Shown here: piece after piece, positions 23,900 through 34,489 of the stretch
Numbering within the stretch: position 1 is the stretch's first letter
Layout of the letters: each line of letters starts with the position of its first letter
Source of the DNA: Gnetum montanum
Lineage: Eukaryota; Streptophyta; Gnetopsida; Gnetales; Gnetaceae
Assembly: GCA_015680685.1 (NCBI GenBank)
Contig: MNCI01024892.1
Location: 124,001-188,000, forward strand
Reading direction: 5' to 3'
Length of the DNA: 64,000 nucleotides
The notes under the pieces: model-generated
What the model saw: only the letters and a program-made list of their open reading frames with translations
Told to the model about the DNA's origin: nothing
Databases searched by the model: none
Position numbers and translations under genes: made by a program

Positions 23900-25520
23900 C
23901 TCCACTAACCAAATTTTACAGTTACCTCCTTCGGCACCCTAGTGCATCTAATTAGGTGGGCTAACTTGTAAATATTTGTGGCCGGGTGTATTCCTAGGGT
24001 AAGAGCACAAGCCATCCTGGGCAAGAGAAAGTTGTGACTAGCACCTATGTCAACCAATGCATCCATCATCTTTGTCAAAATTGAATAGGAACCATCTAAC
24101 TAAATGCAAGCTAGGTTCTTGCTTTGGTTGTTGTCCTTGAAGATTTTGCTAAATGGCTATCAAACTCTAGGAGATTTATTCAATCACCCCCAGAGACTCC
24201 ATCTCTTGGTCATTGTCATTAATCTTAATCACCCATAACCCGGCTTGCAGCTGATAGTTAAGAGCATTCAATCATCAATTGCCATTTGGACCCCTTCCAG
24301 CTAGCCATCAATTGGAGTTTCAAGGGTAGCCTCGAAAAACATGGTTTCCAGAGTAGACAAAACATCACACATTTGAACACCTAGGAGGATTATTGGGATG
24401 TTCTCCAAAACATGGGTGCCTATTACCAAATCAATCATAGCCTTCATTAGTCCGCTGCTTTCCATTACCCTAGTAAGATGCCTAGGAACCAGGGCTAATG
24501 ACAAGGCATGTTCCCTAAAAGTTGTCTCTAAAATTTCTACCACCTAACCTACTAGATCCATCGCGATACCTCTTACCTTGTTGAGGTGCATCAACTTTGT
24601 TCTTTTCTAACTTTTGGGGCTTCATATCCACTACCAAACTAGTTACCAACTCTAATGCCTCTCTGTAGTCAAAGATCTTACAAATCTTGATCTTCCTTTG
24701 GGCTCAGGGTTTCAAGCCATTGAGGAAGAGGTAAACCTTCATCTCCTTGGCCAGCATGGGGATTTGCAAGACCACTTCATGGTATTCATGGAGATAATCT
24801 TCCAACTTCTCTATCTATTGGAGTTCTCTTAACTTCACCCAAGCTTTGTCAATGGAAGTGCCTCGGCAAAAGTTTTCAACAAGAGCTATTTTAACATCAT
24901 CCTAAGTTTCAATTAACTTTCTACTTATCCCTATCTTCATCTCACGAATAATGTCCAACCACCAAATCTAAGCAACACCACCTAGGAATTGCAAGACAAT
25001 GTTGATTTTTATTTCCTCTACATAGTCATTCATTTTAAAGAATTGCTCCATCTCAAAGATGAAGGTATCTAGAAGTTTGTCGTTACAATCACCTTTATAT
25101 ATTTTAGGTTCTTTAGGTCGAAACTTTTGGATTGAACATCCCAAACCAAATGTCACTACCTTTGCTTGAACATCCATTTAGTCCTTCAGTTTCTCATTCT
25201 TCACTTCAAGCCTTTCCACATGAGCCTCTAAAAATGCCACCCATTGCAGGAGGTCGTCCATCAAGACTTGGAAATCATCAACGATGTCACCCATCCGTTC
25301 AACCCAATTTTGAAGCATAAAATTTTAGGCTATGGAGAGCTTATGCTTAGCACCAAAATATAGTTCCCAAAGATATGGGATGTTAAATCTTTCAACAAGA
25401 TCTTGCCCCATCTTAACCCTCTCGACCACTAGCAAGTGCTTGAGGATCATGCTATCAACTTCTAGAAGCTAATCCCACAATTGCTATACCTTGTCAAGGG
25501 AGTTAGGGTCCCTGATAAGT
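23900..25520 (-). pseudogene. chromovirus gag and protease remnants
   Basis: Gag occupies about 25,420-24,100. It has an N-terminal region with a coiled-coil look (ERMGDIVDDFQVLMDDLLQW), then EPKIYKGDCNDKLLDTFIFE and MEQFFKMNDYVEEIKINI, the start of the retrotransposon Gag domain, and EYHEVVLQIPMLAKEMKVYL later. The protease follows at about 24,090-23,900 with ALVDIGASHNFLLPRM (DIG at 24,051-24,043, where DTG is expected) and FQVILGQ. The active-site threonine to isoleucine change is a single C to T transition and would damage activity. Stops interrupt both. Confidence 0.78.
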
Positions 25521-25714
25521 ACTTCATCATTGTCGTTCTTTGGTTTAGGAGTTGCATTGTGTGTCTCATCATGCACACACTCCTCCCTATCATCACGAGG
25601 GACAAAGTTTGCAAGGGCCTCACCGAAGATGTAGCTCCCCTTGCTGTTTTTCTTGTGAACCTTGGCTCACTAACAATGAATCACAAACCACCATCAAACT
25701 CACTACACAAACCT

Positions 25715-25729
25715 TCACTTTGATACCAA
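25715..25729 (-). other. primer-binding site, initiator-Met type (chromovirus)
   Basis: The minus strand reads TTGGTATCAAAG immediately after the LTR end. It differs by one base from the TGGTATCAGAG priming site used by many plant LTR elements. Confidence 0.75.
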
Positions 25730-25730
25730 G

Positions 25731-26239
25731 TGTAATGGTGTCACCCTTGGAAAATACTGTTAGACATCACTCAAGAGTCCTAACACTAGCAACAAGAGAC
25801 ACGGTGGACTCAAGGTATACTATGCCTTAATTCTCAACACCCTATGTTAGAACATAGCACACAACGCATTAGCCAATGGTTAGACATGTTAGTACTATCA
25901 TAAGTATTAATTACGCAACCAAACCATCCAAGCATATGTGCACATACACATCAAGCACACGATACACCAATTCCCTAGGAGGACTAGGATATGTTCCTAT
26001 ACTAATGCATTTAGTACTAAAAGCCCAATTTGGAAGAGAGGGTAGTGGCCCAAGCATCGAAGCCAAAGCTCCTCCACAAGCCTACATATCCTTATGATGA
26101 GATTCACAAGGAATTAGGCCCCATGTAATTCTAAATGATGGTTAAAGTAACATAAAGCCCAAAGGATCTCCACACTCCTCTTGGTCTCATTCCAAAGGCA
26201 AATAGCCTTTGATCCACCAACAAAGCATAGTTTTCTACA
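25731..26239 (-). repeat. chromovirus 5' LTR (complete, 509 bp)
   Basis: Begins TGTAATGGTGTC and ends TTTTCTACA on the plus strand, giving TG...CA ends. Its right half matches 14,277-14,534. It forms the boundary between the nested retroelement block and the gene island. Confidence 0.85.
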
Positions 26240-27231
26240 AATCTGATCCACCAACTGAATAGGCAAGTAGGGAATGGATTAATCTTCCTAAAGAAAGAAG
26301 TCCAGGCAGGCTTTGTGGATCAAATATATAATATTGCAACAAATAGTTTGATTTATTTTTGTTACATCTAGTGGTGTTTAGCCACTTTGTTAAATTTATT
26401 TTCATTTTCCATTAAATGAATGATCATTTTGGGTCTACAAATGTAATAAAAATTCAGTTTTAGTTTTATTGAGAAATCATATTTTTTTAAAATCATTTTT
26501 GCAACTAGATGTAACACTCCCGATTGCAACTAGATGTAACATTTCAAATCAGATTTTGCAACTAGATGTAACACTTCCGATTTCTTTTGAACAAGCCATA
26601 ATGCATAAACCAAATAGGATAGCTATTGTTTATTTTATATGCAAAAAGAAGACAGGAAAAACAAAGAGCACCAGTTCAACCCATTTCCTTGTAATTCATG
26701 AGACCACCTAGTTTACATATTTACATGCGATCAAACCCCATTCTTCTATGCAATCTAAGATGGGAAATCAGATTAAGCAATAACATTCAAGCAATCACTT
26801 GATCTACACAGCCTCTTACATCATTGTATTCCAGAAGCAGATATAATAAAAGAAATTCCTATTCCTTGCATTGCCACTTTATACAGAAATTACTATTTCT
26901 TGCATAACCTGATTTAGCAACAACTGAACTTCTTGAGTTCAGTCATGATGCAGCTTTTACTTTACCATTAACAACAACCTAACCAATTTCTATTGTTTAT
27001 GAATATCAGCAAGACCAATGGAGAAATTTACAAGTGTATTGAAAAATTGAGTAGAGTCATATAGAACCAACAAGCTTTGAAACAGCTGCTGTAGCTTAAG
27101 AAGCTTTATCTGCACCATGAAAATATGCATAATGTAAGATTTCCATGAGAACGGGTAAATGTAATTGTTTATTTCTCAATATCATACCATGGAGCACAAG
27201 CCAACCTGAGCTTTAGTAGCGCAAACATTTC
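26240..27231. other. 3' flank of the ARIADNE gene
   Basis: No gene is visible. The 16-base word GCAACTAGATGTAACA occurs at 26,501, 26,526 and 26,558, and an inverted ACTAGATGTAACA copy lies at 26,360-26,372, so the strand could form a hairpin of about 130-200 bases. 26,700-27,230 is AT-rich and should include the ARIADNE 3' UTR. I searched its minus strand by eye for a zinc-finger exon and saw none. Confidence 0.55.
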
Positions 27232-30200
27232 TTAATACCAATGTAGGCTATCATCTATACTCTTGTTTGAACCATTTTTTGATTTTCCTCTTGTTTTACA
27301 ACTTGAAGAAGCCTTAGAACTACTGCCCCTTGTACCTGCATCTACAGAGTTTACATCTGATAGGCCATTTTCCAAAGCTCGAACAAGATTTTCAAAATAA
27401 TTTCGAGTTACACTGCATGCAGAAAAACAACCAAGTATTTAACTATGCAATTAAGTAAATATGAAAAGAAACTAATACATCATAAACAAAGAAAGTTCAA
27501 CTTCCAGACCTGGTAAGGCCTGCCAGTTTTGTCCGAAATTCATTAAATGTCTTTGGAATAGTTTCACCATCAATGTACACTTGCAGCTCCTTTTCTGCAC
27601 ACTGGTGAAGACGTTCCAATCCAGACTCAGCTTCACCTGCATTCGCAAATAACGTTATATCAACAACAATTGCTACTACAAAGGTAAAGGGTGATCAAAT
27701 AAAGTGTCCTTACCTTGTAAGTACTCAAAGAATCTTCGCTTATTATGTTCATATTCTGGTAGATAATACCCATACGCATATGTCCATTTCAGTACCCGTC
27801 TACATTCAACAATCTACACGCATACATTTCACCATTGATCATTATAATATTCAGCAAATGTCTATTTAGCTACAAATTTTTATTTTATTGTTTCCTAAAT
27901 TCTATACCAAGAACTACTTTGCCATTCATATTTACTCAACGTCTCCTTCATACCCTAAAACTTATAAAGGTAAAAGTATTTCTCAATCAGTGGCCCATTG
28001 CATAGAGATTTTAAATTAACATCCACTCATTCCACCAAATAAGACCCATGTTATCTTTTTCTTTGGTTCAACAATATACCATTTAGTTTCATAAGTGAAA
28101 GTTGCATTAAGGTTTTGTCATAAATTATTATCTTTAACATGGCAAAAATACAGTCAAAACATTAACAGCACCTGTAGCCATGCCTCAGTCACAAACTTGA
28201 GTTGGGAAACAGGCTGATGGTATCTCTCACTTAATTTCTCAATCTGCACAATAGTAACATCATTACATGTCAAGCCATTCACAGATTACTATTATAAAAT
28301 AACATACAACAATAAAAAATTAAATTAACTAACACAAACATCATCATCATCTTCATTGGCTTTACCTCATCAAAATAATACACTTAGTTATTGCGGGTAA
28401 GTGAATTAACTGGCTTGCTTATGACCAGCTGTCTACTTGTCACTAACTTGATATTAAATTTTTATAATTCCAACATGTGGACTTGAACCTTGAACCCAAT
28501 AGTTTATAAGCAAAACACTTTGCACATTATGTCAAGATTCAACAAGATCGACACAATTTGCATATTATTTCCACTGCTTAAATATTCAATTTTTTTCTAA
28601 ATTTTTGTTTGAAGTTGTAATATTACGCCCATTTCGTGGGTACCAAGATAATGATAAACATACTGAATTACAACCTAGCCTAATCATTCAACAACATAGG
28701 AATCAACTGAATACCTGAACAGACTGCATCTGTTGAAGATCCAACAGTGCTTTGGCTCTTGACTGTCACATTTTTAGATTGAATTAAAAGTGAAGAAAAA
28801 AAATAATATACAAATATCGACATAAAAACAAAATCCCAGTTTGACTTAAACAAAATAAATTATGAAAGTATTAAAACTCACAGATTCATTAGTTGCCCAT
28901 CTTTCATAATAATGAGTGTATCTCTCCAGTGAATTTTTTGCCATTTCCCTCCTCCTTTCTGACTCATCGTACTACATATCATAATAGAAATTTGTATCCC
29001 ATGAGTACCAGAATTTACATAAGGAATCATACCAACTTACTCGTACAAAGAAGAACTTACAACTCCTTCCTGTTTTGCCGCTTCATATCTATTGCATGCA
29101 TAAAAGCCACCAGTGCGTTCACCATGTTCTGACCAACCACCAAGGCAAAGCCTAAATAGGATGCAACATTCAAACGTTCAAAAGCTTTTCAAAAAAGTGA
29201 CAACAATTGAAAAACGTATCATTGATTCCAAATCAAACAAAACAATAAAATTCCATGATGGCACAATGATGAATACCACCTCAACAATCAAATCATTACC
29301 AGCAAAATTCAAATTTGCAAGGAGGAGTGCATGTAATATGCATACAACCCTGATTCTTCTCAATTGGGCGTTTACACTTAGGGCAAGGCTTTGAATTTGC
29401 CAATATCCTATAAAATGTTCAAAACACACATAGCCATTAATATTCAAACAATAATGTGAATAACAACAAAACATAAGTTTGGGGGGATTGGAACCCCAAA
29501 ATAATTGTAATATAGTCCACTTAGAAGTAAGCATTACCCACCAGGATCAAACCCATGACTTGGAACTTTCAAATCAAGAGTCTAACCACTAGGCTAACAC
29601 CTCATTGTTTGCTACAGCATATAACAGCAATAAATCATTTTGGTTCTGACTCACCAGTTCATGTTTTCTGATTCCGCACTATTCTTCAATATCCACTTTG
29701 CTACTGTCACACAATCTACAGGACGATGAGCTTCCTCAAGACACTAATTAGAATAATGAAGAACATGACTATTAGTCTATGTACAGAATGAGATTAATGG
29801 TAAAGACAGCTAAAATGTCAAAGCCAAACCATGAATATGTAAACTCCAAATTTGCATTTAAAAACATACATTCCAGCAGAAATTGTATGAACATTTGCAG
29901 GTAACATCGTATCGATCACTGCCAATGTCAAACTCTACCCCATATTCACATCCAGGGGCTGGACACCATTTGGTCTTAATAGAACAAAACAAAAAAACAA
30001 ATGAAACTTTAAGTACCAAACCAATAATAAGCTGTTTGCAACCAAAAAGAAAGAAAATAACATACTAGTATTTGTCATTAAAAATAACAGAATCCTTTGA
30101 AAATAAAACTAAAAACAACTTTGCACATCAACCTTTCTATTATCTTCAACATAAGATCTTAGAAGGTATCGTGAATATTTTAACTTATCTTCACCAGAAA

Positions 30201-32182
30201 CTAACGAGAAAACCATATCTTCAGCCACAGTTACCCTGCATGATGGACAGCGTAATGTAAGGCATCCAGGCCCATCACTGATTGCTGTCTGTATGTATCC
30301 TGCAAAATCAAAAATAATTTCTTCTAAGACATATTAACAACACATTATTAATATGTACAGATCCTTCAATTTACCCACAGAGAAATCATTGCTTAAAATT
30401 AAAATAAAAGCATTAATGTCATTAAGCACCGAAGACCATTTTGTGCAATATCTTAATATAGTTCAACCTCAAAACTAATTTAGATACTTTGTATAGTTAG
30501 ACAGATAGTCTTCAAGCCAGAGTAACTCAAAATATACTTATCTATGCAATCAATATGATAATTGCATTACTGACATTAAGTTGTACTAAACATACACAGA
30601 ACAAAAGGTCTGCTCAGGATGTCTATATACAAGTCCGTAATTAAAAGAGATGCAGAAAAACTACCATACTGTTGTAGTCCTACCTCTCCAACAGGTCTCA
30701 CAGAAATGGTGACCGCATACAGCTGCTTTCATTATATCACGAGGGTGTGTATCGAAGCAAATACCACACGTCAACTGTACAATCATAGAATTGTTAATGC
30801 ACAATACAGTGAGTAAATAGAACACAGTGATGCCTGTGATTCATAATCACTTAATACCTCCTTTTGTGTAGGCTTAATTTGTACAACAGGCTTGTCTAAC
30901 AGTCCCACATCCTCTCTTATCTTGTCCTCATCTGCAAACCATTTTTCATTCAAAGTACTTACAGACCTGCAAGCATAACATACGATTGACTATTAAAGAT
31001 CCAGGATATACAAGCCATGCAAGAGATACAGATAATATATACACATTTATTACAAAAGCACATTATAGAAGATAATCGTATACATAAATCACAGTGTACC
31101 CATTTAGTCTTCCCAAAAAGGGGAAAAAAGGGTTTTAAATGCCCTCTACCATTTGAAATGGCGAAGTAAAATGCCCGCTTCTATTCTGGAAATTGACAGT
31201 ATTGATGCAACAGTTGTTATAGCCTCATCTTGACGTTGGCAAATATCTTCCTCGCTCAGGATTGTGTAGCTTATCTAAAAAAATTAGTAAATAAAATCAA
31301 TCTTATAAACCATGATTTTCAACTTCATTTCTAACTTTCTTCTTCAGTTAACAAATGAAAACAACACAAAGGCATTAAGTATCTTTCCTTCATCTGTAAT
31401 TTCTTCTTCTTGAAGAAATGAACTCAAACAAAATGATTAAAGAAATGAATTAATAATTCTTCTCAGCTCTAAATTCCATTTAAATGAATATATATCCAAA
31501 AAATAAGTATACCAATTCCTGCTCTATTTTTAACATTTAATTTTTTATACAAGTGCTAATCAAATAAAAAATTAACAAAATGTTTGTCCACCTATTTAGT
31601 ACAGATTAGCCCTTGTTTAACAACAAATATCTTCACTTGAAGGTCATAAGTTGGTGCTTGCAACTTACATTAACATGAACAAATCAACATGGCTATAAAC
31701 CAATTCCTTAATGAAACACTTAATCTTTCCTTTGTGACTCTATTACCCAGATAACAAAATAAACCCACAGGCACATTAATCCTGTACATGATCTAAATTC
31801 ACCCTGGGATCCAAAATTCTTGTGCTCAAGGCATATTTGAATAAATAGATCATTAAAATACCATAATCCAGCTACAAAAATCCTATCTTAGTTTTAATAC
31901 CATCATCAAACATCTTCTATACGCTGCAAGAAAAGTCATTAATCTTACGAAAACTTTAGCTATCACTGCTCAATTCAACTTTCAAATTATACTTAGCAAC
32001 CAAGAACAGAGAAATCGCATTACCTGATGACGCCGGGGGATGTCTTCAAGCTTATCAGAGTGATCGTCGCTGTCATTCTCGACAAAGCCGTAGTCCTCCT
32101 CTTCGCTATCCCGCATCCCGTTGTAATCACTATCGTAAGCCTCGAAATCGTTAGCGTCGTGCAAATCATCCTCAGAATCCAT
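27232..32182 (-). CDS. ARIADNE-type RBR E3 ubiquitin-protein ligase, 15 coding exons
   Basis: Coding exons (minus) are 32182-32024, 31274-31150, 30966-30858, 30774-30684, 30299-30133, 29974-29870, 29743-29655, 29407-29300, 29151-29061, 28971-28882, 28762-28715, 28243-28172, 27813-27714, 27636-27510 and 27412-27232. All junctions are GT-AG and phases agree, giving 553 residues. There is an acidic N-terminus ([12 protein letters not shown]), a UBA-like region (54-110), RING1 (CGICFD...CGHHFCETC, 134-159), an IBR ([10 protein letters not shown]...CSYNFC, 220-251), and a Rcat/RING2 with catalytic Cys303 in NQGCMH (290-320). The helical Ariadne domain follows ([26 protein letters not shown]). RBR ligases take ubiquitin from an E2 onto the Rcat cysteine and then pass it to the substrate. 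It matches the plant ARI5/7/8 group. The end is odd: the frame stops one residue after DDSLHW, where relatives usually enter a C-terminal zinc finger. Exon 14 uses an unusual GTCTGG donor. Confidence 0.93.
28440..28560 (-). repeat. possible tRNA-derived SINE fragment in ARIADNE intron 11
   Basis: The minus strand has GGTTCAAGTCC (28,489-28,479), a good match to the Pol III B box, preceded by a second GGTTCAAG. An A box is not clear. It may be a degraded SINE. Confidence 0.35.
29530..29612 (-). repeat. tRNA-like SINE head in ARIADNE intron 7
   Basis: On the minus strand TAGCCTAGTGGTTAG (29,596-29,582) matches the Pol III A box and GGGTTTGATCC (29,554-29,544) matches the B box, with the 27-base gap usual for tRNA-derived SINEs. 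A body of unknown length continues toward 29,420. It sits in sense orientation inside an intron (29,654-29,408) and does not affect the splice sites. Confidence 0.7.
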
Positions 32183-32880
32183 CGCCTCAACAACAACAAT
32201 TCGCCGCTCTAGACACCAATTCCACAGACCTCAACAGCCAATAAGGATGGAAAACCGTCAGACCCTAGGAGAAGTTCCCGATCCTGCGACAAAAAAGACC
32301 TCCCTGAATCTGCTGGCAGAAGCTCAAACACACACGACAGAATCTACTCTGAAGCGTGGCTCCGAAACAAGCGACAACAGGAAATTTCTCTGAGAATCCG
32401 ATGCGCCGAAACACGCACGTCACAACAGACAAAAGAAAATTCAGAGACCACCGAAGAAATGAATCGGATTTCAGGAAATGATCTGGCCACAGAACGAGGG
32501 TTTCTCGGCCCAACAAGCAAAATGGTTATACTGCTGCGCTATTACAGAGAGAGCAAAAGGAAAGTGGGCAATCCAAGCAGTACAATAACAACGCAAACAA
32601 ACAATTTCAGAAAAGCTGCAGTCGGATTTTATGGGAACCGCTTCGCCAAGAAACTGGCTGAGACCAAACACGGATTTTTGCGCCAGTTTTTAAGCCCGCG
32701 GTCACATTGCAGCCCGCTGACTGCGCTAGTTAGGGAGCGCTGTAAGCCATTGCTGGTCAAAATTCTCGGTTAAAGCTACCTCCAGCTCTACTGTACACGT
32801 CAGCACTTTCGGATATAATTTTCTCTCTCATTATTTTTATTATATACTCGAACAATGCCGCTTCCTTTTGCTTTATAAGA
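32183..32880 (-). promoter_or_regulatory. ARIADNE 5' UTR and promoter region, CpG-richer than surroundings
   Basis: Upstream of the ATG at 32,182 the sequence to about 32,770 is far richer in G, C and CpG than anything nearby, as expected for an unmethylated promoter. TATA-like words on the minus strand lie at 32,846-32,835 (TATATAATAAAA) and 32,879-32,870 (CTTATAAAGC). A CACGTCA-type element sits at about 32,796-32,802. If the first TATA is used, the 5' UTR would be roughly 600 bases. Short open frames here are probably upstream or chance frames. Confidence 0.55.
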
Positions 32881-32949
32881 TGCGCCTTGTTAATGCAAAT
32901 TCTATGGTTGCCTTTGGAAAGCGTTTTTCCTTTAAGAAGGTCCCTATTA

Positions 32950-33036
32950 CGTTATCTATGCTTTCAACATGCCTTTAATGTAGCATGGGACGTTATCTCT
33001 ACTTTCAACATGCCTTTAAGGTAGCATGGGGCGTTG
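32950..33036. repeat. 41 bp tandem duplication
   Basis: The unit beginning CGTTATCT and containing TTTCAACATGCCTTTAA, then GTAGCATGGG, occurs at 32,950-32,990 and 32,991-33,031 with a few changes. A third copy begins (CGTT) and breaks off. Confidence 0.9.
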
Positions 33037-33967
33037 GTGTGAGGCGTTAAATCTAATATTTCAGGGTGTAAATTGTGTGAGTCAATCAGCTATTTAATCT
33101 GAAGAATATTTTAAAATTCCATGTTCTCATTCAAAATAATTATGGTTCTGGAGTGTTTTGGTTATGGTTAGTCTTTAAAAAGAATCGATAACGTTTTTCT
33201 CGGTGTATTAATGTAAATTTCTTCTTGAGTTTTCTTTTTTAGGGAAACTTTTTAATCTATTTGTTTGTGTTAAGTTGCAGAGATTTATTATTTTGATAGC
33301 ATTTTAAGTTTTCATGAAATTTGAACTACAGTGGTTATTCTTGATGGGAGGTTTTGATACTTTAGAATACTTCTTGAAAGTGATAGGTTGGGGTGTTCGG
33401 CCTCTCCTATTTTATTTAGGTTGTGTTAAGATACTAGCAAATGTGATTCTTTTCTCTCCAATTTTTCTTTAACATACTTATGAAAGAGAACTTGACTTTT
33501 CACTAGCAAATGTGATTCTTTTCTCTTCAATTTTTATGCACCAGATTTAATCTCTATAGAATTCCTCTACAAAGGATTCGAAATTACCTCCAGTTTTTTC
33601 AACTAATGACAAAATTTCTACTTCTTCTATCAATGCAAAATTTTGTGTTGATTCTGATAATGCAAATTTACAAGTTGGTGGGTACAAATTTGAGATGTCT
33701 TTTTCTAGTGATGTTGATGCAACTAAAATACTTGATTTTGTTCTACTTGATGATGTATGCAAGTCACTCGTACCTAATCTTACATCATAATATGTATTCA
33801 TTAAAATTTTAGGTTATGTGCCTCATAATTGAATTTTTGCTACGTAGTTAAATGATGTGATGCAAAAACATGACATTCAAGTCATTCAAGCTATATATTA
33901 TTCTTGTTTTTTTTCTACTTGTTGAGCTAGACAATGCTTCAATGGTGTAGCATGCTTTAGATATAGG
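33037..33967. other. AT-rich intergenic DNA
   Basis: No supported gene. Overlapping open frames on both strands at 33,547-33,812 lack homology that I recognise and are probably chance. Confidence 0.5.
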
Positions 33968-34489
33968 ATCTTTTATACATAAACTTACAATGTTGATCAT
34001 TCATAAGTGAACTCTAGATTTTGATGTCCAATTTGAAGAATATTCTAAAGTTTCGTGTTTTATCAAGCTATTTAATATTCCATTGGTTTTTAGAGAGTTA
34101 AGTAGGAAATTATTTGTCTTCTCGTTTATATTAAGCATATGGAATTTATTCCCACACCATTTGATTTTTAAACATTACTTCTGCTAATCTCAAGTTTCTA
34201 TGGAAAGTTATTAGGCCTACTATTTTATATCTTTTATACATAAACTTACAATGTTGATCATTCATAAGTGAACTCTAGATTTTGATGTCCAATTTGAAGA
34301 ATATTCTAAAGTTTCGTGTTTTATCAAGCTATTTAATATTCCATTGGTTTTTAGAGAGTTAAGTAGGAAATTATTTGTCTTCTCGTTTATATTAAGCATA
34401 TGGAATTTATTCCCACACCATTTGATTTTTAAACATTACTTCTGCTAATCTCAAGTTTCTATGGAAAGTTATTAGGCCTACTATTTTAT
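33968..34489. repeat. perfect 261 bp tandem duplication
   Basis: The unit starting ATCTTTTATACATAAACTT at 33,968 repeats, as far as I can read with no differences, at 34,229-34,489. The junction lies at CTATTTTAT/ATCTTTTAT. Either it is very recent or it is an assembly duplication. Confidence 0.93.

Larger units (their letters stand above)
14277..26239 (-). mobile_element. Ty3/gypsy chromovirus, interrupted by a copia element
   Basis: Minus-strand order is 5' LTR (26,239-25,731), initiator-Met-type primer-binding site, gag, protease, reverse transcriptase (split by a Ty1/copia element at 17,467-23,641), integrase with DxD-type core fragments, chromodomain remnant, polypurine tract and the remaining part of the 3' LTR (14,534-14,277). 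The order RT-RH-INT followed by a chromodomain defines chromoviruses. The left part of the 3' LTR is missing, probably displaced by the Tat/Ogre-like element. Without the copia insertion the element would be about 5.8 kb. Confidence 0.85.

Noticed and set aside
32265-32773. Open frames on both strands upstream of ARIADNE (up to 104 residues)
   Set aside because: They lie in the CpG-rich 5' region, where stop codons are rarer; no conserved motif. Likely 5' UTR and promoter.
33547-33812. Overlapping open frames on both strands
   Set aside because: No recognisable domain, no splice or promoter context; probably chance.
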